A stretch of 15,409 bases of DNA from Chryseobacterium gleum. GTDB lineage: Bacteria; Bacteroidota; Bacteroidia; Flavobacteriales_D; Crocinitomicaceae. The stretch covers positions 1 to 15,409 of the forward strand of contig CALPSU020000024.1 in NCBI GenBank assembly GCA_943326315.2. The letters are read 5' to 3'. The notes beneath the pieces are model-generated. The model was not told where the DNA came from. It did not search any database and was given only the letters and a program-made list of their open reading frames with translations. A program made the translations under genes and the position numbers. Below are positions 1-7,529 of the stretch, piece after piece (position 1 is the first letter of the stretch; every line of letters begins with the position of its first letter).

Positions 1-1493
1 ATAATTAGAGCTAAGATTAGAAATTCTGGAGTTCCAAATAAACTATTCCCACTGAATAGTATGAAGTAAAAATGAATAATAATAATTAAACATAAATCCA
101 TTAAATACTTAAAATATTTAAAAATATTTAAAAATAAAACACAGATAAAAAACACACAAAAAATAAATCCTAAAATACCAGAATATAAAAGAGAGGAAAG
201 AATTGGATTATGAGGGTAATCATATCTAAAATCTTTTCCATTTTCAACATAAAAATGATTTCCAAAAATTATCATATAATCAAAACCATTACCAAATATT
301 TTTTGAATTAATGTGAAATTATCAAAAACATCAAATGTATATTTTAACCTTATAACTCTATTTCCAGATAATTTATTGTCATTACTCAAAATATTTTTTC
401 CTTTTTCTAAATTCTCATGAACTTTCTTATTTTTAAAAACAATTTGTTCCTTTACATATTTAGAAGAATCTGAACTCAATGTCTTGATAGGAATATTACC
501 AAGATCTTCTGTTGAAATTTCAGTTTTATTATTTACTTCTACTTCTGTTTGATTAAATATTGTTCCATATCTCCCAAAAACACCAATAACACTTTTATTA
601 AAATCCCCAGGATTTATTCCAATTGAACCTAAAAAAGTATTCTTACTATTATTTTCTATTGTAAACAATAAGTAAAACAATAAGTAAAATACAATCAAAA
701 TCGAATAAAGAAAAGTAGGGAATGTAAATTGGTATTTACTTAGACCTTTAATTTTTAACGCCATAAAATTAAAAAATGGAATTAACAACCAAATGGAATA
801 AATGGCAACTAATAATATAGATGCTCTTCTTGATGAAGACATAATAACATTATTAGTTAAACAAAAAATAAAAAATTGAATTTTGAAAAATTCTTTCGAT
901 CTTTTTTTAGTTTTCGATAAATCAAAAAATAACAAAATTATCCCTGATATATTCATTAAACTAAAAAAATTATAATCAACAATTAAAGATGTTCCTACGG
1001 GATAATAATTATCAATATTTGTTCTTAAAAAATCAAAATAAATACCCGTTAGTTCTAGATAATATTTTAAAGGAGATAATATACAAACAACAACTAAAAC
1101 AAGATATAATAACTTTTTAAGCTTGCCCCAAAATTGATTAAATTTATCATTTTGATCAACAATAATATAAGTCAATAAAGAGATATTTACAATCATTATT
1201 AAAGCTAATACTTCCTTAAAAAGATAATAACTTATTGTTTTAGAATTAAAAAGCCCTAAAACAAAAAACAAACATAATAGCAAAAATATCCAATATGATT
1301 TTAGATATTTTAACAATCTATTTGAATAAAATTGCTTAATCTCATACCTACTTTTCCATAATTTATAAACTGTAAAACTTATAGAAAATAATAAAAAAAC
1401 ATAAATCATATATGGCAAAAGTAGCCTGCAAAAAAACAAAACATAGCAAATAGCTAATGCTGACAAATCATTAAACCTATCCTTAATACTCAT
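1..1493 (-). CDS. Wzy/O-antigen-ligase-like membrane protein, C-terminus cut by window edge
   Basis: An open frame of 497 codons runs from an ATG at 1493 to the left edge without a stop, so the C-terminus is missing. The product is a multi-spanning inner-membrane protein with many hydrophobic helices, then a long soluble loop at about residues 275-425, then further helices. The loop carries the signature of the O-antigen ligase/polymerase (Wzy_C) family: SGNR followed by a basic stretch, then GNGFDY, then PHNP with H428, then a Tyr-Ser-Gly-x-x-Gly stretch entering the next helix. The family joins or ligates lipid-linked glycan units on the periplasmic face of the membrane. The start lies 10 nt after the stop of the upstream flippase gene, which suggests translational coupling. 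Whether it is a polymerase or a ligase cannot be decided from sequence; a polymerase is favoured because flippases sit beside it. The DNA is very AT-rich. Confidence 0.82.
   Translation of the reverse strand, partial: MSIKDRFNDLSALAICYVLFFCRLLLPYMIYVFLLFSISFTVYKLWKSRYEIKQFYSNRLLKYLKSYWIFLLLCLFFVLGLFNSKTISYYLFKEVLALIMIVNISLLTYIIVDQNDKFNQFWGKLKKLLYLVLVVVCILSPLKYYLELTGIYFDFLRTNIDNYYPVGTSLIVDYNFFSLMNISGIILLFFDLSKTKKRSKEFFKIQFFIFCLTNNVIMSSSRRASILLVAIYSIWLLIPFFNFMALKIKGLSKYQFTFPTFLYSILIVFYLLFYLLFTIENNSKNTFLGSIGINPGDFNKSVIGVFGRYGTIFNQTEVEVNNKTEISTEDLGNIPIKTLSSDSSKYVKEQIVFKNKKVHENLEKGKNILSNDNKLSGNRVIRLKYTFDVFDNFTLIQKIFGNGFDYMIIFGNHFYVENGKDFRYDYPHNPILSSLLYSGILGFIFCVFFICVLFLNIFKYFKYLMDLCLIIIIHFYFILFSGNSLFGTPEFLILALI
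665..688. repeat. 12-bp tandem duplication inside the Wzy-like gene
   Basis: The unit acaataagtaaa occurs twice head to tail. It is in frame and gives the repeated residues YLLF-YLLF on the minus strand, within a predicted membrane helix. It lengthens the helix by about one turn and does not break the frame. It looks like a simple replication-slippage duplication. Confidence 0.7.
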
Positions 1494-1503
1494 TATTAAT
1501 TTA

Positions 1504-2757
1504 TTATTTTACATCATATATTATCTTCCTAGAAGCCTTATAAACAAAAATTATACATAAAGCATTACTAACTACTTCAAAAACTGTATAAGAGATTGCG
1601 AAAAACTCAATATCTTTATTGAAATACGGAAGGACAAGACACAAAGATAACAAAAAATTAATAGTTTGCCATGTCCCTAAAACCTTAAGTTTATTAAGCG
1701 GTATTAAAATGTTGCAAATACTTGTACTTATAAATTTAACTCCGTATCCAATTACCAAAATTTTACTCAGCTCAGCTGCAATTTTCCATTTTTCCCCAAA
1801 AACGAATAAAACTAAGAACTCACCAATAACATAATAACCAATAACAATAAGTACAGCAATTATTGAAGTAATCAAAAAAGTAGTATTTAACTCTTTCATA
1901 AAGTTTTCATTATTATGAAATTTTACAATCACTTTTTTTATCAAAACTTGATTTAAACTTATAGAAATGATTACTAAAGGTAATCCTAAAATTTGTCTAC
2001 TTAGATCAAATTGACCTGTTATATTAGTTGAAAAATGACTACTTATAATAAAAACAGGAATAAAAATGCTTAATATATATAGTAATGAAGGTAGTACCCC
2101 ATAAAAAACAAAGGTTTTGTATTTTAAAAATATTTTTTTAGAATAATGAAAATCAATATCAAAAAAGAATCTTTTTAAAATTTTGGTCTTATAAAAAACA
2201 TGTACAGAACTTATAAAAACACCGAAAAACATACCAATAATCAATCCAAAGGGATTCGATAAAAACCCGAAAAAGACCTGTGTTATACCTTCTGATACCC
2301 TTCTGTAAAGTTTATTGATTGACAAATCTTTGAAAGCCCCACTCCTATTATACCAGTGACTTCCTGAGTTAATTACACTGAAAAAAAAAGTTGTTAAAGG
2401 TATTAATAACAATGAAAAATCACTTACTCCCTTTGGTTTTAAATAATCTATATCAAATAATGAAATAAAAGTAAAAAACAATAATACTACTGCATTAAAA
2501 ATTAAACAGATTAATAATGTCAACTTAAATATATCTTTCGATTCTTCATCTTCCTTAGGTATTAAAATAGCTTGTTCATAACGAAAAGAAGCAATCGTAA
2601 CTAAAACTTCTGTTACTGCTGAAAACATAGCGAACTGTCCAAAATCTTCTGGCGAATACTGTCTTCTTAATAAAGGCTGTAAAGCAACAGGAATTAATTG
2701 AGCTAAGACCGTCCCCAACATCAATATAAAAACATTATTATAGTTTACTTTCTTCAT
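1504..2757 (-). CDS. Wzx-like polysaccharide flippase (second of two)
   Basis: The product is 417 residues and hydrophobic throughout, with about a dozen membrane helices, the size and layout of MOP-superfamily polysaccharide transporters (Wzx/RfbX, COG2244). These proteins move undecaprenyl-linked oligosaccharides from the cytoplasmic to the periplasmic face of the inner membrane. Family-like features near the N-terminus are a Gly-Thr-Val-x-Ala-Gln segment in helix 1, the YSPEDFGQ motif after it (residues about 35-42), and an RYEQA segment followed by PKEDEE at the first loop. The same landmarks occur in the flippase at 5256-6527, so the two are divergent paralogues. The start is an ATG 6 nt after the stop of the SGNH-like gene; the Wzy-like gene starts 10 nt downstream. 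The sugar specificity cannot be read from sequence. Confidence 0.85.
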   Translation of the reverse strand: MKKVNYNNVFILMLGTVLAQLIPVALQPLLRRQYSPEDFGQFAMFSAVTEVLVTIASFRYEQAILIPKEDEESKDIFKLTLLICLIFNAVVLLFFTFISLFDIDYLKPKGVSDFSLLLIPLTTFFFSVINSGSHWYNRSGAFKDLSINKLYRRVSEGITQVFFGFLSNPFGLIIGMFFGVFISSVHVFYKTKILKRFFFDIDFHYSKKIFLKYKTFVFYGVLPSLLYILSIFIPVFIISSHFSTNITGQFDLSRQILGLPLVIISISLNQVLIKKVIVKFHNNENFMKELNTTFLITSIIAVLIVIGYYVIGEFLVLFVFGEKWKIAAELSKILVIGYGVKFISTSICNILIPLNKLKVLGTWQTINFLLSLCLVLPYFNKDIEFFAISYTVFEVVSNALCIIFVYKASRKIIYDVK

Positions 2758-2763
2758 TTTTAT

Positions 2764-3726
2764 TTATTGATAAACGGTAACATCCTTGTCACTTTTTGAA
2801 ACTTTAGGCAACAAAAAACTTTCTATAAATTTTTTATTAAACAAAACTACCCCTTTTTGATTTAAATGGTCCTTATCATAGAAATAAAGAGAGTCGTCTA
2901 GTTTCATTAATTTATTAAAATTATAATAAACACCAAATTTATTAATTAGATTATCAAACTTATCATTCATTAAATAAGAAGAATAAAAATTAGATGTTAC
3001 TGGAGCTTGAACTAATAAAATAGATATTTTTTTAGACTTTAATAATTTAATAATTTCTTTGAAAGCTAAAATTTGATTAGGATTTAATTTCAGATTGCTT
3101 TTTTTATAATTTAAAGTCCTGAAAAAAACAATTTTTTTCTCAACATATCCCCCTTTAATATATATACCTTCTTTTGATTCAAAATCTTTTAAAATTTTAT
3201 CTCTATTCCAAAATTTAAAAAGTACAAAACTATAAATTATGCTATTAATTGTTTTTATATTCTTGTATTTTGAAGCCATTTTATAAGAATAAAAATCATT
3301 TTCATCATTAGAAATGATATCTAAGGAAGACTCTAAGCCATCTATTGAAAACATAAGTGGATTTACTTCAAAAACTACAACTTTAGGTTTAATTCTATTT
3401 AGATGTTTTTTCAACAACATTTCGGACTGAATAGGTGATTGAGAAGTTGTTCCTAAATTATAAGAAGTAAAATTGTATTTTTTAAAAATTCTAACATCAA
3501 AACCTCTATAACAACGCGATGAACCAATAAACAATATATCAACTTTTCTGACCTTCTTTACCTCCTTTAATTTTAAATAAGTATGAACATTTTTTCCCTC
3601 AAAAGTCATCAAATTGACTTTCAAACTATATGGGGCAAAGTTTCCCCATATAAAAATAAAAACAAAATAAAATACAAGGATAAAAAGTGTAAAATAAAAA
3701 ATCTTCTTTAAAAATTTTTTCATCAT
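2764..3726 (-). CDS. SGNH-like membrane-anchored protein, partner of the MBOAT acyltransferase
   Basis: The product is 320 residues. It starts with a basic patch and one hydrophobic helix (about 9-28), so it is probably anchored in the inner membrane with its domain in the periplasm. A strand ending FIGSSR (S69/S70) fits block I of the SGNH/GDSL hydrolase fold, with Ser in place of the usual Asp before the nucleophile position. N122 in EVNP and the late DKDHLN motif (D284, H287) fit the Asn and the block V Asp/His. Proteins of this kind (AlgJ/AlgX, PatB and DltD are known analogues) work with MBOAT proteins to place acyl groups on extracytoplasmic glycans. The ATG follows the MBOAT stop directly (TAA-ATG), with a second ATG as the next codon. 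Acyl transfer is inferred from fold motifs and the neighbour; without the neighbour I would call it only an SGNH-like protein. Confidence 0.72.
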   Translation of the reverse strand: MMKKFLKKIFYFTLFILVFYFVFIFIWGNFAPYSLKVNLMTFEGKNVHTYLKLKEVKKVRKVDILFIGSSRCYRGFDVRIFKKYNFTSYNLGTTSQSPIQSEMLLKKHLNRIKPKVVVFEVNPLMFSIDGLESSLDIISNDENDFYSYKMASKYKNIKTINSIIYSFVLFKFWNRDKILKDFESKEGIYIKGGYVEKKIVFFRTLNYKKSNLKLNPNQILAFKEIIKLLKSKKISILLVQAPVTSNFYSSYLMNDKFDNLINKFGVYYNFNKLMKLDDSLYFYDKDHLNQKGVVLFNKKFIESFLLPKVSKSDKDVTVYQ

Positions 3727-5178
3727 TTAAAAATTAAAATAAATAAATGGAGTTTCACTTGTCTTCATAAATAGACCAATAATAAAAATCAAAAAGAAGT
3801 AAAATAACCACCTAAAAAACCAATTCCAACTTACAAAAAAACTTGAAATAGCAAATTCAGATTCTCTTCCAAGCCATTCGATTAAAAAAAATAATACTAC
3901 AAGTATTAATATAATTGTGAGATTAAAATTATCGGGTAAAATTGGCGGACTTAATATAGAAGAAGATAAAATTCCAAAAATATAATCTTTAGCTTTGGAT
4001 AAACTTTCTGCCCTAAAAAAAATCCAAGCAAAAACAGTTAAACCAAATGTGAAAAAAATTGAAAAAAACTCTTTAAAAGAAGGTAATAACCTCCCTTTTG
4101 CTACAATATCAAGATTGTTTCGGTTAGAATTTAAAATGATTGAAGGAATAATAAATAAAGCATTTAAAAATCCCCAAAAAACAAATGTCCAATTTGCCCC
4201 GTGCCAAAAACCACTTACTAGAAAAATAATAAAAATATTTCTAATTTTAGCTAAATTCCCTCCTTTACTACCTCCCAACGGAATGTATAAATAGTCTCTA
4301 AACCATGATGACAGAGAAATGTGCCATCTTCTCCAAAATTCAGCGATATCCCTTGAAAAATAAGGATATGAAAAATTTCTAATTAAATTAATTCCAAAAA
4401 GTTTAGCAGTTCCAATGGCAATATCTGAATAACCAGAAAAATCACCATAAATCTGAATACTAAAAAAAACTGCTCCTAAAAAAAGTGAACTTCCCGGTAA
4501 AATATCTGAATTTCCAAATGCATAATTAGCAAAATCTGAACAGTTATCTGCTATTACAACTTTCTTAAATACTCCCCACAATATTTGCTTTAATCCCTGT
4601 ATAGAATTTGTATAATGAAATGCTCTTTTCGATTTTATTTGGGGCAATAAATGAGTAGCTCTCTCAATAGGACCAGCAACTAAAAGAGGGAAAAAACTTA
4701 CAAATACTGAATAATTAACAAAGTTTTTTTCAGCTTCAATTCTATTTTTATAGATATCAATAACATAGGATAACCCATGAAAAGTATAAAAGGATATCCC
4801 TACTGGTAATACAATTTTTAATGTCCATAAATCAATATGGATTCCAATGATAGAAAATGCATCGACAAATGAATTAGCAAAGAAATTATAGTATTTGAAT
4901 AACCCCAAAAATCCTAAATTGATAAATATACTTATCCATAACCAGGTTTTTTTTTGAAAATCATCCTTTGATTTAAAAATTTTTAATCCGGTAAAATAAT
5001 CTAATAAGGTTGAAAAAATCAGTAAAAACAAAAACCTATAATCCCAACAAGCATAAAAAAAATAGCTCGATATTAATAATAATATATTTTGAAATTTTAA
5101 CCCCTTATTTGATAATAACCAATAAAGTGTATATACAATAGGTAAAAAAATTATGAAACTAAGAGAATTAAATAACAT
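3727..5178 (-). CDS. AlgI-like MBOAT family O-acyltransferase
   Basis: The product is 483 residues, the usual length of AlgI/PatA/DltB-type membrane-bound O-acyltransferases. About ten membrane helices are broken by the conserved cytoplasmic region: GISFYTFHGLSYVID near 127-142, AGPIER near 168-173, YGDFSGYSDIA near 244-254, FWRRWHISL with H286, and SGFWHGANW with H326, the invariant MBOAT histidine. All expected motifs are intact. Family members take an acyl group from a cytoplasmic donor and pass it across the membrane to glycan targets or a periplasmic SGNH-type partner. The SGNH-like gene immediately downstream, with no spacer, supports that division of labour. The polysaccharide cluster suggests O-acetylation of the surface glycan (inference); another short acyl group or a different acceptor is possible. 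A 77-nt gap upstream is the largest in the cluster and may hold a promoter. Confidence 0.93.
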   Translation of the reverse strand: MLFNSLSFIIFLPIVYTLYWLLSNKGLKFQNILLLISSYFFYACWDYRFLFLLIFSTLLDYFTGLKIFKSKDDFQKKTWLWISIFINLGFLGLFKYYNFFANSFVDAFSIIGIHIDLWTLKIVLPVGISFYTFHGLSYVIDIYKNRIEAEKNFVNYSVFVSFFPLLVAGPIERATHLLPQIKSKRAFHYTNSIQGLKQILWGVFKKVVIADNCSDFANYAFGNSDILPGSSLFLGAVFFSIQIYGDFSGYSDIAIGTAKLFGINLIRNFSYPYFSRDIAEFWRRWHISLSSWFRDYLYIPLGGSKGGNLAKIRNIFIIFLVSGFWHGANWTFVFWGFLNALFIIPSIILNSNRNNLDIVAKGRLLPSFKEFFSIFFTFGLTVFAWIFFRAESLSKAKDYIFGILSSSILSPPILPDNFNLTIILILVVLFFLIEWLGRESEFAISSFFVSWNWFFRWLFYFFLIFIIGLFMKTSETPFIYFNF

Positions 5179-5212
5179 TTAAAGTTATATATTTTTAATT
5201 AAGATTTTGAAA

Positions 5213-5220
5213 CAAAGTTA
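5213..5220 (-). promoter_or_regulatory. Candidate Bacteroidota -7 element before the MBOAT gene
   Basis: Read on the minus strand, TAACTTTG matches the Bacteroidota -7 consensus TAnnTTTG exactly and lies 34 nt before the MBOAT ATG. I see no good TTG box 19-21 nt further upstream, so the match may be chance in AT-rich DNA. It sits in the only sizeable gap of the polysaccharide cluster (5179-5255). I see no convincing terminator in the same gap, only a weak 5-bp AT hairpin. Confidence 0.3.
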
Positions 5221-5255
5221 GTAAGTTTTAACAAAATAGTATAATCTATTAACCT

Positions 5256-6527
5256 TTAAGCAAATTCAACCTTTTTAATCAATTTCATTATCCAAAAGAG
5301 TAAAAATGACAAACATATAAATTGACCATAACTTACAATTTTCAATACCTCACGAAAAACTAAATTTAAATTTGGAAATAAAAAATTTATAACTAAAGTG
5401 AAAATTAAAACAAGTGTACTAATTAAACTTACAATAAAAAACATTTTTTGCCTATTCAAAACAGTCGGTATCTGAGAAATAGGTGACAATATAAAATTAA
5501 TCATTAACCAAGGAGCCATAATTTCTGAGTAAACTCCTGCTTCTATCCAATTTCCTCCAAAAACAAAACTAAATATTTCTTCACCATATAGAAACAATAT
5601 TCCAAATGGCACTATTGAAATAAAAAACAACATAATTATTGTTTTACGAACTAAATGGTAAATTGATTTTCCTTCATTAATTAAATCTGCTGACTTTTTA
5701 TATAACACTTGACTAATAGATGCTCCAATTATAGCAATTGGCAATCTCAACATACGATAAGAAAAATCATACAAACCTAAAACTTCCTTGTCAAACGAAT
5801 AGATTAGATAAAAAGCTATAAATAATTCTTTTGTCAAATCCATTAAAACATGTGGTAGATTAATTTTAGGGAAATCTGAATATGATTTTAAAGCCACATA
5901 ATTCCTACCTTTAAATCTAAAAATTTTCATTTTATTTTTAGTACCTTTAAAAACCTTCCAAAAAGGAATGTTACTCACAAAAACTGAAATCAAAAAAGCG
6001 TAAATTAAACCTACATAACCAAAAGATAAAAAGCCAAAAAAAACTCCTAAAACAGAGTTGAAACTTGATTGAAGAATTTTTGAAAAAGTAATAACTCGAA
6101 AACTCTTCATTCGTATAGCCCAATTCAACCCTTGACTATTAAATGCCAAAAACAAAATGCCAAAGGGTATAAAATAAAGAATTGGGGATAAAATGGCGTC
6201 AAAAAAATTGAAAAAATCTATTAAAACTAATGAGATAATAGACAATATTACAACAATTACTGTAAAATAAAATGAAGACCTATATAATGAAAAGGCGTGT
6301 TCATCTCGTTTAGGCAAAGGGAAAGCTATTTCATATCTCGCAGTAGCTATTACAGCAAAAAAACTAAGTATTCTAGTCAATAAAGATAGATAGGACATTT
6401 CTTCTGGAGAATACAGTCTTGAAAGTAAAGGAGAGAGTGAGTAAGAAATTATTTGAGCTACAACTGTTCCTGAAACTAAAATAAGAATACTATTTAAAAA
6501 ATTTGATTTTTTCAATCTTTCAAACAT
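5256..6527 (-). CDS. Wzx-like polysaccharide flippase (first of two)
   Basis: The product is 423 residues, hydrophobic along its length with about 12-14 helices, the layout of Wzx/MOP oligosaccharide flippases. The N-terminal landmarks are SGTVVAQ in helix 1, YSPEEMSYL after it (about 40-48), and ARYEIAFPLPKRDE at the first loop (about 63-76). The same pattern is found in the protein encoded at 1504-2757, but most other positions differ, so this is an old or separately acquired paralogue and not a recent duplicate. It begins 10 nt after the epimerase stop, arguing for co-transcription. The expected role is to flip lipid-linked sugar units across the inner membrane. Which of the two flippases serves the Wzy-like protein cannot be said; one could export a different or modified glycan. 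Confidence 0.85.
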   Translation of the reverse strand: MFERLKKSNFLNSILILVSGTVVAQIISYSLSPLLSRLYSPEEMSYLSLLTRILSFFAVIATARYEIAFPLPKRDEHAFSLYRSSFYFTVIVVILSIISLVLIDFFNFFDAILSPILYFIPFGILFLAFNSQGLNWAIRMKSFRVITFSKILQSSFNSVLGVFFGFLSFGYVGLIYAFLISVFVSNIPFWKVFKGTKNKMKIFRFKGRNYVALKSYSDFPKINLPHVLMDLTKELFIAFYLIYSFDKEVLGLYDFSYRMLRLPIAIIGASISQVLYKKSADLINEGKSIYHLVRKTIIMLFFISIVPFGILFLYGEEIFSFVFGGNWIEAGVYSEIMAPWLMINFILSPISQIPTVLNRQKMFFIVSLISTLVLIFTLVINFLFPNLNLVFREVLKIVSYGQFICLSFLLFWIMKLIKKVEFA

Positions 6528-6537
6528 ATCTATAAAG

Positions 6538-7503
6538 TCACTTCATCCCACCAACATACTCATCCACTCCTTCCTGAAAAGTATATAAAGGCTTATAACC
6601 TAAATTCTTCTCAATAGAACCAATATTTGCTAAAGAATGTTTTATATCTCCTGGTCTTTCTGGGCCGAAAACAATATTTGATTTTGAATCAACACCTTTT
6701 TTTAAGAGTCCATTCTTTAACGAATCAACTACATGAATTAAAGTAAATGAATCATTACATGCTACATTATAAACTTTTCCTGTTGCTTCTTTATTATCCG
6801 AAAATAAAGCTAAAAAATTCGCGTTGACAGCATTTTTTACATAGGTAAAATCACGAGTTTGTAATCCATCCCCATGCAAAACAACGTCTTCATTAGATTT
6901 AAGTCTAGCTATAAATTTAGGAATAGCTGCAGCATATACTCCATTAGGATCTTGTTTTGGTCCGAAAATATTAAAATAACGTAAACCAATTGTCTCCATT
7001 CCATGCAATTGAGAATATACCTTAGCGTATTTTTCATTCAATTGCTTTGTTACAGCATAAGGGGATAATAAATTCCCCTCTTCACCTTCTACTTTAGGTG
7101 AAATTGAACTGTCACCATAAACACTTGATGAACTTGCGTATACAAATCTTTTAATTCCTCGTTCCTTAGCTGCATGCAACATATTTAAAAATCCTGTAGC
7201 ATTTACTTCGTGCGTCTTATGAGGAAATTCTATAGAACGTGGCACCGATCCTAAAGCAGCTTGATGGCATACCATATCAACTCCTTCTAATACATTGAAA
7301 CAAATTTCAAAATCACAAATATCTCCTTTAATAAATTTAAAATCTGGATTTTGACTAAACTCTTCAATGTTTTCAATTCTTCCTGTGGAAAGATTGTCTA
7401 ATACGGTAACTTGAACATCACTATTTAAGAGTTTTTCAACAATATTGGAACCAATAAAACCTGCTCCTCCAGTTATTAAAACATGCTTCTTATCAACTGA
7501 CAT
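6538..7503 (-). CDS. wbpP: UDP-N-acetylhexosamine 4-epimerase, WbpP/TviC type
   Basis: The product is a 321-residue extended short-chain dehydrogenase. The Rossmann motif is GGAGFIG (residues 12-18), the catalytic Ser lies in YASSSSVYGD (S125 by alignment to GalE S124), and the YxxxK pair is Y149/K153. The family is set by long agreement, recalled from the Pseudomonas WbpP and Salmonella TviC proteins, in QAALGSVPRSI, LSPYAVTK, GLRYFN, DPNGVYAA, a Gly-Asp-Gly then TRDF segment, and HSLA. S290 occupies the place of GalE Tyr299; a small residue there is known to let these enzymes accept N-acetylated sugars. The enzyme should interconvert UDP-GlcNAc and UDP-GalNAc, or their uronic acids, in the cytoplasm. 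It is the first gene of the polysaccharide cluster, 26 nt after rny. The exact substrate is uncertain because no dehydrogenase is visible here. Confidence 0.85.
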   Translation of the reverse strand: MSVDKKHVLITGGAGFIGSNIVEKLLNSDVQVTVLDNLSTGRIENIEEFSQNPDFKFIKGDICDFEICFNVLEGVDMVCHQAALGSVPRSIEFPHKTHEVNATGFLNMLHAAKERGIKRFVYASSSSVYGDSSISPKVEGEEGNLLSPYAVTKQLNEKYAKVYSQLHGMETIGLRYFNIFGPKQDPNGVYAAAIPKFIARLKSNEDVVLHGDGLQTRDFTYVKNAVNANFLALFSDNKEATGKVYNVACNDSFTLIHVVDSLKNGLLKKGVDSKSNIVFGPERPGDIKHSLANIGSIEKNLGYKPLYTFQEGVDEYVGGMK

Positions 7504-7529
7504 ACTTAGTTAATATTAAATTTAAAATA

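Noticed and set aside
1619..1834. Plus-strand open frame of 71 codons
   Set aside because: Lies antisense inside the flippase gene at 1504-2757, with no family resemblance; an effect of that gene's codon pattern.
3995..4294. Plus-strand open frame of 99 codons
   Set aside because: Antisense to the well-conserved MBOAT motif region; the product is Lys/Phe-rich and matches nothing.
5179..5255. Terminator between the first flippase and the MBOAT gene
   Set aside because: Only a weak 5-bp AT-rich hairpin without a proper T tract is visible.
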